Source of the DNA: Fusarium oxysporum f. sp. lycopersici 4287
Taxonomy: Eukaryota; Ascomycota; Sordariomycetes; Hypocreales; Nectriaceae
Length of the DNA stretch: 64,000 bases
Direction of reading: 5' to 3'
NCBI RefSeq assembly: GCF_000149955.1
Contig: NC_030996.1
Location: 1,257,467-1,321,466, forward strand
The notes under the pieces were generated by a model. That model worked only from the letters and a program-made list of their open reading frames with translations. It was not told where the DNA came from and searched no databases. The translations under genes and the position numbers were made by a program. Positions 47,137 through 58,688 of the stretch are shown here, piece after piece. Position 1 is the first letter of the stretch. Each line of letters opens with the position of its first letter.

Positions 47137-48798
47137 ACTCAACCTTACGCAACTGCGGTTAAGCAGGAACACAATGTCACGACTGGACCCAGGTACAGTG
47201 ATGTCTCTTATCACCAATTTGAAAATGATATCGAAGCCACGGCTTCCTACTGGAAGAAGACCTTCTTACCACATGACATTTCTGAGCAGTCCGTTATCGG
47301 TGTGTGGTAAGTACTCACAGTTATCCTCGAAAAGAGCAACTAACTTTCTGTACCGCATATTGGCAGGTTGAAGGGAACATCGTATGAAGATCTGCTACAT
47401 ATTTGGGGTATATTTCGAGCTGGGTACACCGCACAGCTCATTTTGCTTCGAATGACCGACCCCTCTGTCGCTCACGAGCTCTTAACAGCCGCAGGAGCTG
47501 CAGCATTAGTCCACGATCCTTGTTTGGCTTCTGTTCTTCAAGATAGTACAATACCCACATTCTCGGCCAACGGGCTTCTTTCAAAATTCGAGTCTAAGCT
47601 AACACCTGTGTGGCCTTTGCCAAAGATGATGGATGGAGACCAGATTTTGATGATATACCATACTTCTGGCTCAACCTCTGGAGCACCCAAACTTGTGCCT
47701 ATAACAGATCGATGGATGAAATGCCTGATCAAAAAGTTTTCAAGTCTCAGTGAGTTCCTTCCGTTACCAAGGACCATGGTCAAGGTTGCGATGTAAGACT
47801 AGTGCTTAATTCTTGTTGGGCCCAAACTGATAAGTTGGTTTAATAGTGGAAGTTCTACTCATATGGGAAGCACAATGCTGTTTCTGGAAAGCGACCTTCA
47901 AGGCGGTTGCTTCATCATTCCAACAAGTATCCCATATCCTACCTCCGAGCTCGTCGATATGATCGACAATCATGGGCTCACACGACTCGACATGTCTCCG
48001 GTCTTCTTGTCGCAGCTCTTCCGCCAAGCGCGCCATGATCCATTGCTCTTCAGGAGTTTGTGCCTTTTAGACCATATAGCATACGGGGGTTACCCGCTCG
48101 ATCCTTATGAAGAGGCTTGGGCCCATGGTCATAATTCCTATCTTATAAGTGCCTTTGGGTCTACCGAAGTGGGACTGAATCTCATTTCCTATGGGGCCAA
48201 GGAGGCCGCACTGGGGCCGGTTTCACCGTCGGTATTCGAATTTGTCCCTCTTGGCGATGATCAAAATGCTCAAGAACATCTAGTCGAGCTTGTTGTCCCC
48301 CCTGAGTCCCCTAACTGTCCTCAATATAGTCTGAGAGATGCGACGGATGGCAGGTTTCACACAGGCGATCTGTTCTTAGAGATCGCGCTTGGAGAATATG
48401 CCTTTAGAGGCCGCGATGATGATTGGATCAAGATGGAAATGGCTTTGCGGTGCGATGCCAACTCAATCGAAGTTGACGCTCTGCAGTGCTGTGGAGACGA
48501 CCTGATTCACGCTGTTGTCGCAATTGGCGTCGGGCGTCCTTCGCCAGCCATTGTCCTTGGGCCTAAGCACGATGATGTCCTGGAGTCCACAGAGAAGACA
48601 CGAGAGCTTCAGCTCAAGGTTCTGCAGCAAAGTACTCCATTCCACCGGCGACGATACAAGCACGAAAGAATCGAAGACGTGAATCTGATCTTTGTTGTCC
48701 CGCAACGTTCGTTGCCTCGAACTGATACGAAGGGCAATATCAGAAGATTGAAAGTTGAAGAGCAGTTCAAGCAGAGGCTAGACGAGATGTTTAAATAG
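47137..48798 (+). CDS. stand-alone adenylate-forming enzyme (AMP-binding, NRPS-like A domain), start unresolved
   Basis: Visible exons are 47137-47306, 47367-47792 and 47847-48798, joined in phase (introns 60 and 54 nt) to 515 residues. Core motifs are intact: A3 YHTSGSTSGAPK, A5 SAFGSTEVG, A7 RFHTGDLF, A8 GRDDDWIKMEMALR and an A10-like KGNIRR carrying the catalytic Lys. The enzyme should activate a carboxylic acid as acyl-AMP. The protein ends right after the adenylation domain, with no carrier (thiolation) or reductase domain, unlike A-T-R enzymes whose A8 region it resembles. Immediately upstream the frame meets TGA at 47134, preceded by residues that still look family-like (TQPYATAV follows it). 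So either an upstream exon is missed or this copy is 5'-damaged. It is convergent with a bZIP gene 23 bases away. Confidence 0.72.
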
Positions 48799-48821
48799 AT
48801 ACTCAGGTACTGCTACTTAGT

Positions 48822-50174
48822 CTAGTAACAAAGCGATGATTCCATACTGGCCATGCCGGGCCTCCCTGGGTTAATCTTCCTCGTAATCACAGACTGTTCA
48901 ATAGCTCCTCTCAATGCCTGTCTGGGAAAGCCAGGGCCTTTCATCAAACAAACCGCTATCTTTGTCAAGTTTGCTATGAGCAAATTCAGACTGACCCGTA
49001 CTCTCGGCGAGTCTATCTGCGGTCGTGAATCTTTTGATGGGAAAAGGTTGACAAAACTCCAGCTATCTGGCTGCGGGCAGCTAGGTTCTAGGCGATTCCC
49101 CGACAGGATCGCCAAGGCACTCGAGTCCAGCTCGATGGTCTCTTTATCCACAAAGCGAGCGCCAAGTGCCATGAGCTGTTTCTCGACACCAAGGACACTA
49201 AGGAACTGGGGGGCAGATGAGTCAACCATCGAGGCATTCGTGGCATAATTCGCAAGGTCGCTACCGGAAAACTCTTGATCCCACCATCTCCCTCCCCAGG
49301 GTAACTCTGCCAAGGTCTGAAGTTCATGCTTGCCAGGGCCGAGCAGCCATCGCATTCTCAAGATCATTTCATCCCTTTCGCGGTAGCGAAGGGTCGAGCC
49401 AAACATACGACTCTCTTCTGATAGTGGAAGTGGGGCATCGATTGATCTGCTGAGAACAAGGCAGCCAACCTTGAAGCATGAATATGTAAGACGACAAATG
49501 AAAGAATTGAGAGATAGAGGTGGCAATGAGGATGTCCATAAAAGAGGGCTGAGAGGTGCCGGGATCGTAGATGGTGGGTAGTTTGCTTGGGAGTAGACCG
49601 TCGGAACTACCGGTAGCGGCACCATTGTGTCTTCAAAAAAAGGCATATTTATGGGGGAGTCTTCTGTAAGGGGCATTGGGGAAATGGCAGTCATCGGGCC
49701 GTCGGGAGTAGCGGTAATGGTAATATTGGGGTTTGAACTAGGAAACTCATCTTCAACGTCTTTGGGAGAATGGTATTGGGTTTCAGTGGCTTTTCCTCGA
49801 GCCTTACGAGCCTTGTGGTCCTGTTCAGGGTCTCCAGCTTCATTGGCCAATGTAAGAATATCGGCGATAACGCCTTGAATGCTGGCTATCATACCAGGGC
49901 TCTGTTGGACGGCATCCTGCTGTAAGAGCCCATCTGTGAATTCTACCAAGACAGTGCTCATTTTCTCAATCACACCTTCAAGCTGCTTTATTCGGTTGCA
50001 GCGTGTCTCATCGACTTCTTGTTTCTTCTTCCGAAACTTTAGCTGCGCTGCCCTATTACGCGCGCGCCGTTCCTAAGTTTTGGGTTAGGTGACTCGGCAG
50101 ATTTGACATAAGAGATCCGAATAGGCTTTTACCTTGGCCTCTGGGCTGGGTGGCTCATTAGAGCGAGGAGACAT
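48822..50174 (-). CDS. bZIP transcription factor (DUF3425-type layout)
   Basis: Exon 1 (50174-50133; MSPRSNEPPSPEAK) joins in phase across a 60-nt intron to exon 2 (50072-48822), giving 430 residues. The basic region ERRARNRAAQLKFRKKKQ spans residues 15-32 and carries the fungal AP1-like NXXAQXXFR pattern. A short leucine-zipper-like segment (RIKQLEGVIEKMSTVLVEF) follows. A Pro/Ser-rich linker with TPDGPMTAISPMPLTED precedes a C-terminal domain with FGSTLRYRERDEMILRMRWLLGPG, typical of fungal bZIP-DUF3425 regulators. Its 3' end nearly touches the adenylate-forming gene. Its start faces the GST gene across 428 bases, so all three could be co-regulated. No Cys-rich redox domain like that of YAP1 is seen. 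Confidence 0.88.
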
Positions 50175-50602
50175 TATGACAGAAGAGGTGCACGTTTGTA
50201 AGCTGGTTGTGTTTTTGCTAGTTTAAAGAGAGGAGCAATGAATAAGCTGTGACAAATTGATAACTCTTGCTTCAGAGAAGATGAGAAGAAATGACCTTCA
50301 GTTGATTCGAACAGAAAGGTTTCAAGACACAGGGCGCAAGGCGCAAAGTGCAAGGCATAAAATAATGTTTAGTGAAGGACGGGGAGATAATCTGGGCGAT
50401 CGGACATTTCACTGAGGAGAATGACATAAACTTGCCCGACTGGACCCGCTTTTAATCCCAGAGTCAAGGAGCTAACTTGACTGGGACAAGTTTTATCGAT
50501 TGTCAGCGACCATCAACCTCAACCCCAATTGACACTTGTATTAAAGAACCGAGGCTGAATCAATTCAATGCGGGCATCAGTTTAAAGAACAGAAAAACAA
50601 AC
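50175..50602. promoter_or_regulatory. divergent promoter region between bZIP and GST genes
   Basis: 428 bases hold both upstream regions. I see short A/G-rich stretches (AGGCGCAAAGTGCAAGG around 50339-50356) but no convincing bZIP site of the TTACTAA or TGACGTCA type by eye. Confidence 0.5.
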
Positions 50603-51493
50603 ATGGCATCTCGCCCGTTGATAACGCTTTTCGACATTCCAAGTATAACACGAAAATCGTGGTCTCCAAATGTCTGGAAAGGTTTGATACCGTCACATCG
50701 AGGTCGCGCGCGTTAGACTGACTGTTCAATGGTAGCCCGGCTCGTCCTCAATTACAAGGCATTGCCATATACCACTGAATGGCTCGACTTTTCCAACCTC
50801 AGTACCTATATGCAGCCTCAGTAAGTCCCTAAGGACCCAAAACTCATTTACATCAATCATTGACACCAGCTCAGTGTGAAACCGAATGAGCCACCTTTGA
50901 GCCCGCATACCATACCCTGCATCCTGTTGCAGGAGGGCGAGACCACAAGGGGTATCATGGGGTCAAGGTCTATTGCCGAGGAATTAGAGAAGCATTTTAG
51001 CACGCCCTCACTTCAATTCGACTCAGAAGAATCCGCTAGGGTCGAAGAATTAGCAGAGAAGTTACTGATAAGCAGCAGACCGTTATGGGCACATTTATTA
51101 CCCAAGAAAGTTCTTGTGCCATCAGATCGGCAATATTATGCAGACACACGAGAAAAAAGATTTGGAATGAGTCTCGATTCATATTATAGTGAGCACGTTA
51201 GCCAGCAGCTTTGGTACCAGCTTGATGCTATGTGTCATGAGATCGGAGAGGTACTGGCTGAGACCCCAGGACCATTTTTGATGAATTACCTTCGTAAGAA
51301 CAAAATCAGCCTCAGAAATTTGATGATGTGGTCGCTAATGTGAGAAGCCTCGTACGCTGACTTTACTGTCGTTGCTCTTCTTCGATTCTTCAGCTGTGTC
51401 GATCAGACCATGTCAGATCACTTTTACAGTGCTGAACCGCAGCTTCTCAAGCTGTATGAGGCCTGTCACCAATGGCTTGAACGTGATTATTAA
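50603..51493 (+). CDS. glutathione S-transferase family protein
   Basis: Four exons, 50603-50681, 50736-50820, 50875-51293 and 51345-51493, join in phase (introns 51-54 nt) to 243 residues. The N-terminal thioredoxin-like half starts ITLFDIP and contains SPNVWKARLVLNYKALPY, TIPCILL and SRSIAEELE (the glutathione-binding SxxIxxxLE region). The C-terminal helical half has PGPFLMNYLQASYADFTVV and FFSCVDQ and ends HQWLERDY. It is expected to be cytosolic and to conjugate or transfer glutathione, or to act as an isomerase in a biosynthetic route. Fungal clusters often carry such a GST for epoxide or thiol chemistry. The first intron ends GGTAG and the second ends CTCAG; alternative acceptors break phase. 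The small exons are why long-frame methods would miss the true N-terminus. Confidence 0.85.
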
Positions 51494-52019
51494 TTAATTG
51501 GATCTTTCTACCTACATTGGGAAGAATGATTTAGTCGAAATCCAGACAGAAGAGTCAGTCAAGTAGGTCCAGATAACCCGAGTTTTGACCTCGCATCAAT
51601 ATCGTGATTTCGTAAACAGGAAAGGGGAGGCAAGAAAACTTAGGACCTCTTTTCTAAGTGACAAAAAGGCTTAGGTAAAGTTTAGTATAATTTAGTGTAG
51701 ATTTTGTGGACCTTAGATTATATATTTCTGACACCTTGGTCCAATGTCAAAGTTTTCTTGAAATTATAGAAACAATCTAGCTGCTGAGGTAGAACTTTTA
51801 ACCTATATATACTAAATTATTTACTATACTACTCTATACCACCTATTATAACATGAGGATATTATAGCTAATTGTTGTTTGATACAAGGCAGTTGCTCTT
51901 GCCTTATTGATTTTGGTCAGTGTTGCCCCCCTCACCCGGGTAGGTAGGTACGCTCAATGCAAAACAAACAACACTTCGACATCGCCTATTGCAAACAAGC
52001 TGATTTTTTATCTTCAATC
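51494..52019. other. intergenic with AT-rich segment
   Basis: Bases 51640-51870 are TA-rich (for example ATACTAAATTATTTACTATAC) and lack frames, resembling the tract at 3976-4210. The rest leads into the plus-strand gene starting at 52020. Confidence 0.45.
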
Positions 52020-53456
52020 ATGGCAAATGCAACGATGGCGGTAGCCAAGAGAGCCGCACCGCCACCGACACAGGCGACTTCCGCGCCCACGAAGAGACCA
52101 CGACACGAAAGCGACGACCCCGGGGTCCATGTCATTTTTGTTGGTATCAGCCAACACAAAGACATCTGTGAAGAGGGCTACGACTGTAGAATTCCCTGCG
52201 ACCCAGCTGTTGGCTCATTCGAAGCGGGCGACGTCCTAGGCGGTTTGACGCCTGAAAGACTGCAGCAACTGGAAGATAGCCTAGGTCCTGGACTTGTCAG
52301 CAACATCGGCCCCAGAATGAAACAGAAATATGGTCTAGTCGATTTGGCTGGTCGTATCGCAAGAGTACAAAAGTCCAGACCAAAGCTCATTGAGCCCTCC
52401 TGGAACGAACGCCTCGTCCTTCTTCATCAGCAGGTTCTCGCGATGCTTTGGGCCGAAAGATCTCAGCGCATGACTATCGAATACCGCACGCTTGATTGGA
52501 TCATGGGCCTCATAGAAAAAGGAGGCAATTCTCTCGCTAATCATTTGTGCGATCACAATCGGCCGATTCTATTCTACATCCCACTTCTCCCACGCGACTG
52601 GACCCTCCATCCTGAAGTTCGTCATCTTTATGAAGCCATAGATGCACTCCAGAATTTATTCAATGACATCAGCGTATTTCCAGGATACCATGAGAGCTGG
52701 AATTATGGATACAGAATTGCCGATATCAGGGCATTGGACTCTATTGCTGTGAAAGACTCCACACCGGAATCATACCGTCACAGGCCGAAGACATGCCTTG
52801 GCATCGGAGACTGCAGACTGGATGAAATACAAGGGCCACAGTTCGTCAGGTTCGCGTTTAGCGAGCGCGAAGACTACATACATCATAGCGCAGCCCCCAA
52901 CTATAACACGTTTATTCATAACCAGCCCTATACGCAGGGATCCGCCATGAGAGTTATTCACCAGCAGTGTTTTCCATCGGTCTCCAAATGGGGATACCTA
53001 CGCGTTTTTATGGTTAGCGATCAGATTATCGCCCGTAGCTTCTCCTCATGCGACCAACGAACAAAAGTACACAACACGTCGACTCTTCGTCATGATTGCC
53101 ACTTCGACTTTCGCGCCGATGGTTTTCGACAACATCCAGATCCGGATCGAGTGACTGAGCAACAAGCAAAGCTAGAAGAACTCGACAGCTTTGGCAAGTG
53201 GTGGCAGCAGCAACTCACGACGTATGATCCTGAACTATTTGAATCTCTCAATATCGGCTGTATCATAAGAATTGGCCTATCGGAAGCGAGTCTTGATGGG
53301 AATTTCTTCATAATCGGGATTCAAAGATGGTTTGCTTCTCCCTTTTCCAGCATGGACTTGACAGCCAAGCCATTCGATCAGTTTTGCAAGGCATTTGGTG
53401 AGCAGTTTGCACGAGTTTATGGATCCTTTGCTGCGGAGGATGTACCTGATAATTGA
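52020..53456 (+). CDS. conserved-looking protein of unknown function
   Basis: The frame is open from 51957; ATG 52020 is preferred for its CATGG context, giving 478 residues. It begins with a Pro/Ala/Lys-rich tail carrying KRPRHE, a possible nuclear signal, then DDPGVHVIFVGIS. Other landmarks are KLIEPSWNERLVLLHQQV, PLLPRDWTLHPEVRHLYEA, RADGFRQHPDPDRVTEQQAK and IGLSEASLDGNFFIIGIQRW. There is no signal peptide or membrane segment. It is unbroken and has normal codon variety, so it is likely a real gene. I do not recognise the family. A weak impression of a protein with an ATP-grasp-like C-terminus (WGYLRVFMVSDQIIARSF) cannot be supported. Its position beside GST, bZIP and the adenylate-forming enzyme makes it a candidate pathway or regulatory member. 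Confidence 0.65.
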   Translation: MANATMAVAKRAAPPPTQATSAPTKRPRHESDDPGVHVIFVGISQHKDICEEGYDCRIPCDPAVGSFEAGDVLGGLTPERLQQLEDSLGPGLVSNIGPRMKQKYGLVDLAGRIARVQKSRPKLIEPSWNERLVLLHQQVLAMLWAERSQRMTIEYRTLDWIMGLIEKGGNSLANHLCDHNRPILFYIPLLPRDWTLHPEVRHLYEAIDALQNLFNDISVFPGYHESWNYGYRIADIRALDSIAVKDSTPESYRHRPKTCLGIGDCRLDEIQGPQFVRFAFSEREDYIHHSAAPNYNTFIHNQPYTQGSAMRVIHQQCFPSVSKWGYLRVFMVSDQIIARSFSSCDQRTKVHNTSTLRHDCHFDFRADGFRQHPDPDRVTEQQAKLEELDSFGKWWQQQLTTYDPELFESLNIGCIIRIGLSEASLDGNFFIIGIQRWFASPFSSMDLTAKPFDQFCKAFGEQFARVYGSFAAEDVPDN

Positions 53457-54669
53457 AGGAGAGTTGTTTGATGGTTAGCGATAGCTTGTCTTGGTAGGTA
53501 TCTTCTAGAATTTTTGACGCTAATACTATTTTGAGACCTTTGCTTTTGTGTGCGTTCTGTTAGCCTCAGGGAGCAAAACTTCAGACCTTGACCATAGGTG
53601 CCAAAATAAACTCATCAAAGAGCCCCCTGAAGTTATACTATTTCACCTAAGTATTTGCATCATTTAGGATCAATAGCCTAAGTTTTCTTGCATCCTCTAA
53701 GACTCCTCTAAAATAGCTGCTCGTGGCTGTGTGGTTTTTGGCGGGTCATCCAATGCCCCGCATCCATGATTCCCCGTCACGTTGCCCTCGGCATCGTCAA
53801 TACAGCACACTTTCCCAATGTAAACAACATGATAGGTCTCCTCGGTTCAGAGACGTCATGACATTATTCCCGGTGAGTTTAATAAGGCTGATGCGTTGAC
53901 TAAGTCCCAGGACCCTGGCATGATTGCCGCTACCCCAGGTTGACCAGCCGGGGACCCCCGGAGTCAATTGATGAGGTACCCTGGAGCTTGCTCTGTCATT
54001 GAGCTGTCTTGGTCATTGTCTCTTCTGAAGGTGATATTTCTTGTGATGCAATATGATCTGATGTTTTGGAATCTATGTAATCTGGATATTGTCTTGTCCA
54101 GCTGAACATACCGTACATCTTTGCCGTGAGCTCTAGAATGGCCTTTCAAGGTTGATGTAATCAGATACGCACGTGAAATGGTTCGCGACAGCAAGCCAGT
54201 CAAAAAACGGTAATAAATCGTACGAGAACCATATCCGGTAAGAAGAATCGGCAATCTATTCATCCAGAAGGTGGAAAAAGTTGGAGAAACAAAGATCCGC
54301 TTGGTGAGGAATCGGCATCTTGGTACGGCACCTGCGGGTAAGAATATTTCCCCCGGTTCGGATCTCTTACCCCAAGATTGTTCTAGTGACGATGGACCAA
54401 TAGAGAGCCAGTATTTGCAATGGTCATTCTGACGTGGAGAGCCGACTTGAATTGCCGCTACCGTTGGCGCCCATGATCCACGGCCCCGCCCCCTCCAAGT
54501 CTCCCGGCTACGGAAACGGCAAACGACATTTCATTTTCATACTTAACGGCGCGACCTCCACGTCCTGACCCAAACGTCTTTTCCCTCATCATCACCCATC
54601 CCCAGATACCCCAGATCTTTTAAGTTCTTCTTTTTCTTCTCCAGACATTTCCCTCCAACCATCAATAAA
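53457..54669. other. 1.2-kb intergenic region, promoter of the dioxygenase
   Basis: No frame has support. The last 150 bases are C/T-rich (CCTCATCATCACCCATCC, TTTTTCTTCTCC), typical of a strong fungal leader upstream of ATG 54670. Confidence 0.5.
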
Positions 54670-55677
54670 ATGGCCTCCAACGGTACAAACGGCACCAACG
54701 GCGCCACGGCGCAATCAAAATTCGACCCCAACTTCACAGACCATGTCATCGGCCTCATGAGCCCCGAGACCGACCCTCGCCAGCGTGTCATCCTCACCTC
54801 TCTCATTCGTCACATGCACGATTTCTGCAGAGAAGTCGAGCTCACTCAGGACGAGTGGATCATCGGCGTCAACTACATCAACTCTCTTGGCCAGGCCTAC
54901 AAGAAGAACCGCAACGAGACATGGCGCGTCTGCGACATTCTCGGAATTGAGTCGTAAGTTCCCCAATCAATTGCGCCTGCCAAACCAATCGCTCACAATC
55001 GCAGTCTCGTCGATGAGATCAACCACAAGGTCGTCACCGAAGGCGGCAAGGCCCCTACATCCTCCAGCATTCTCGGTCCCTTCTGGTCTCCCGAGACCCC
55101 CTTCCGCGACCTCGGCGCCAGCGTCGTCCAAGACATGCCCAAGGACGGCCAACTCACATTCTTCCACGGCGTCATCCGCGACGTTGATACCGGAAAGGGA
55201 ATCCCCAACGCCGTTTTCGACATGTGGCAAGCCAGCACCAACGGCAAATACGACGCCCACGACCCCGAGAACCAATCGCGCCACAACCTTCGTGGCAAGT
55301 TCCGCACCGACGCTGATGGAAAGTTCTGGTTCTACTGCCTCAAGCCCACCGAGTACGCCATCGACACATCTGGTCCCTCCGCCGAGCTCCTCAAGATCAT
55401 GGGCCGTCATCCTTACCGCCCTGCTCACATTCACATCATGGTCACCCACGATGATTACCTCGGTGTTACTGCTCAGCTGTACCCCAACGACGATCCCTAT
55501 CTCGAGACCGACACTGCTTGCGCTGTCAAGGACGATCTACTCCTTGACTTCAAGCCTGTCAAGGATGAGCCCAAGGGCGCTGTTCTCGATGTCGAGTACA
55601 ATGTCAACCTTGCTTCCAAGAAGTACAAGCCTGACAACACCATGTTGATGCAGAACGCCAATCAAGACAAGTTCTAA
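54670..55677 (+). CDS. intradiol ring-cleavage dioxygenase (catechol/hydroxyquinol 1,2-dioxygenase)
   Basis: Exons 54670-54953 and 55005-55677 join in phase (51-nt intron) to 318 residues. An N-terminal dioxygenase-N dimerisation domain (RHMHDFCREVELTQDEW) precedes the intradiol barrel. Iron ligands are visible as the family's Tyr-Tyr-His-His set: Tyr in TNGKYDAHD, Tyr in KPTEYAID, and two His in HPYRPAHIHIMV. The enzyme opens catechol or hydroxyquinol between the two hydroxyl carbons using Fe(III) and O2, feeding the 3-oxoadipate pathway. The GRHPYRPAHIH form is closer to hydroxyquinol-type enzymes, but substrate preference is not certain. It is cytosolic, with no signal peptide. The coding sequence is C-rich at third positions, as in well-expressed fungal genes. 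Confidence 0.93.
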
Positions 55678-56156
55678 GCAAATAAAAAAGAAAGAGAAGG
55701 GAAAAAAAAGAACGAGGCATGAGGATGTATATACATAGCATTGAATGAGTGGACTTTAGCGTTTGATTCATGTATTCGATGACTACTATAGTACTAAATA
55801 GTAAGAGATGAAAATTACTGCATTCTAAAACCATTGGCTTTCCATAAACCTTTGCTCACCTCGGCTTGTTGTCATGTACTAACGATATACTCACCCGCAA
55901 ATCGAGGGAATAGGACCAAGGATAATGCTTGTTTCATGACCATCAAAGAGATGATTTCACTGGACGAGGTAAGGTGTGCGGGGTCAACCAACTGAACATA
56001 GCATTCTCGATTTCACTGCGCTGCAAGTTTCGACCTGATAAGATATTCTCAATTTATAATAGACTTTTATGAACGCAAAATAATACGACTTCTCCGCGTT
56101 GAGGCTTCCTTGGAGTTCCCGTGTTGAAACTATAGCATCTCAAACCGCAGGTCAAA
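55678..56156. other. convergent intergenic spacer
   Basis: 479 bases between the dioxygenase 3' end (A-rich, AATAAAAAAG just after the stop) and the 3' end of the next minus-strand gene. No gene seen. Confidence 0.5.
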
Positions 56157-57042
56157 TCAAACTACCCGAGTCATCATGCTCCTTCTAAAACCAGTATTGG
56201 CCACACTACCAATACCAAACGAAGGTAAAACTCGTATCATACGTAAAGGTGTAGCAAAGCCAGTGTAGCGCCGAATGACACTAATGCGATCTTTGATCGT
56301 CATGCGAACCTGACGAGCATGGACGTCCAGACCGAGCAAGTGAATCGGAGTACTGACTATCTGCGAGGCAGCTGGCATAAATAGCTGAGCCATCTTGAGC
56401 CTTGCATCATCAGACTGAAAGATGTTGGCAAACGGGGTAATCGACGCGAAGGGGAACTCGGCAAGCTTGGGAGCAATCATGGTAGGCAGATTGAACGAAG
56501 CGTATATAGTCACCGCATCTCGCAGGGTAAACAGTGCATAACTCAGCAGAGGTGTCGACATGCCACAAGACATTCTCGAAAAGTATGCGTCTTTGAATAT
56601 ACTCAGCCCTGAACTGACGGTCGTGGTAGCGGCGAACTTGGCGGGAGATGAGCAGACGATGGAGGGGTCACAGTCGTATTGGACGGCGTTGAAGGAATCG
56701 AACATGTTGGCAGTAGCGTAGGTTCCGAAGTAGACGAGGAATGGTATGAAGAGAGAAGCAAATGTTGCCTTGGGCTTGGATGCCCACTTTCGCATGGATG
56801 ATTTGATGGACGTGTTGCTGGTTGCTTTGTTGAAGACAAGTCTAATTCGACATCTGTTAGTATCCACAGAACCTTGAGGATAGTAAGATGGACTGAGCTA
56901 TCCGCTGAGAGGGTACTCACTTATCAATTGCTGTCACCCAGGGAGTGACCAAAGCAGAAGCGAAAGCCGCAGCCGCAAGGTCAACAGCAAAGTACTGCAG
57001 TGTACAGCGCTGCTGCTCCCTAATACTCATAACATCCGTCAT
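56157..57042 (-). CDS. predicted multi-pass membrane protein, family not recognised
   Basis: Exon 1 (57042-56921; MTDVMSIREQQRCTLQYFAV) joins in phase over a 79-nt intron to exon 2 (56841-56157), giving 268 residues. Hydrophobic stretches occur at about 16-35 (FAVDLAAAAFASALVTPWV), 68-86 (FASLFIPFLVYFGTYATA), the middle, and near 190. Lys/Arg-rich loops (SSMRKWASKPKA) lie between them. The pattern SFNLPTMIAPKLAEFP followed by PIHLLGLDVHARQ suggests an organelle membrane protein conserved in ascomycetes. I recall similar proteins annotated only as sequence orphans and cannot name a function. The frame is clean, and the intron removal is supported by phase and the stretch DKLVFNKATSNTS. It lies tail-to-tail with the dioxygenase, which need not be functional. 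Confidence 0.75.
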
Positions 57043-58688
57043 TTTGACAATCCGCAATCAAATGCAATCAATTGAGAATATTGAAAAAGCTAAAGAACAA
57101 TATTAGAAGGTCATTGAGTTCTAGGTTATGACTCTTATTATAGTCTACGGCATTTGATACCGAGACACCGAAACACCGTGAAACCAGCCATCCAGGGCGA
57201 CCTATCACAACACTTTGGCGCGCACAAGCGCTGAACTACCGCTGTAGCTACTACAGTACAGTAGCACCCAGCCCGTCATCATCCGACAAGGCATTCCTCA
57301 ACAAAATCACCAAATGCTTGCGATCATCACGAAAACAATCATATCAGGGTACCAATCAGACCTCGCGTAAGCTCACCTTGTGGGCCGCCGCGGTGAGTGG
57401 TGCGGCTGCGCTAAGCTCAGCCGTCTTGCATCGGGTTAACCAGGAGCCCATGGTTGACTCACCTAGGTGACCATTACGTGGCAGGAATTCGGCTACGCTC
57501 GGGATTTGTTGAGACGCGATAATCATTATTAGTTGCATCACCGTGGTAGTGCACGGCAAGTCGACGTCTAGACCGACATCTGCTCTTATTCGGCTTCTGG
57601 ATGACTCCGCGTTTCCCCACGTCAACATAAGAATTGAGTTGAGTTGAGCTGACTTGTTGAAGCGCTAGAGCTAACCCCGGATTCATTGTCAGGGGCGGGG
57701 CACGGACCTTGTTGTCAGCCCTGTTCACCAACATTCATCAGCTACGGACTCTGGTATTTGCGGTAGTGAAGGGGATGACAGGAAACCCGACACTTCTATA
57801 CTAATAAGAATAGAATGAATCCGTAGAAACCTTTTTTTTAACAAGGTGAGTAAGCATTTTGGCTAGGCCCTTTTCGCCCTTGATATAGAGTCTGAAGTCT
57901 TTCGAGGCTACTGTACCTTGTCTGACTCATTGGCGGCAATGGGAGCTGAATGCCAACTTCTCCCGGTTCCTTGTTCTTCATTGAACCTTAACATGGCCTA
58001 TTATTCTACCAACTGACTCTCCATCCGCGACACTCGCCATCTTGACAATGTTATCCCCCTTATGAGTTGCGTTGCTCGGCTTCAGACGGTTTATACAATG
58101 AATACGTTGGAGAGCTGTACTCCACTTTAAAGGTCAAGCGTAGAATAGGTTAATGAGTGGCATAGCCGATGATTCCCGGCATGGGACATCAGCCCTGGTG
58201 CTGGTCAGTCCAATCTAGCTGGATCAAGTAATCTGGAAGAACAGAAGATGAGTTGTCGCAATTTGAGCCATATCATACCGACTCTGGATCTTGGTTGATG
58301 CTGTCAAGTTCATCATCAATTTAGCTCTAGCTGTTGCTAACCATTGCTTTGTCCATATCTTGACTGAACCCCTGTAATTCGCTTCCCCTAGCTTAAGAAC
58401 AATTCAGCCCGTCATACGAAGCGCATCCGTAATCGGAATCAAGGCAGACTTTGAAGCGTGGAGGGTACATTGAGCATTTTGGATCCCGCTACCCACTTCA
58501 TGATCGAAAAGCATGTAACTGAGATTCTATTTGCATATATAAACAGAAATTCTTTGCTAAAACTCGAAGCATAGAGTAATAAAACAGCAAACTCTAAGAA
58601 GACATCCCATGAAAAATAAACATAAACCTCTCCATACCAACCAGAAGCGGCTGGGTATCTGAACTACCGGTGGTACGGATGACGCAAA
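57043..58688. other. 1.6-kb intergenic region, no gene seen
   Basis: Short minus-strand frames at 57356-57734 lack motifs. 57240-57300 has tandem CTACAGTA-like words. The rest should hold the membrane protein promoter and the 3' end of the next gene. Confidence 0.45.
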
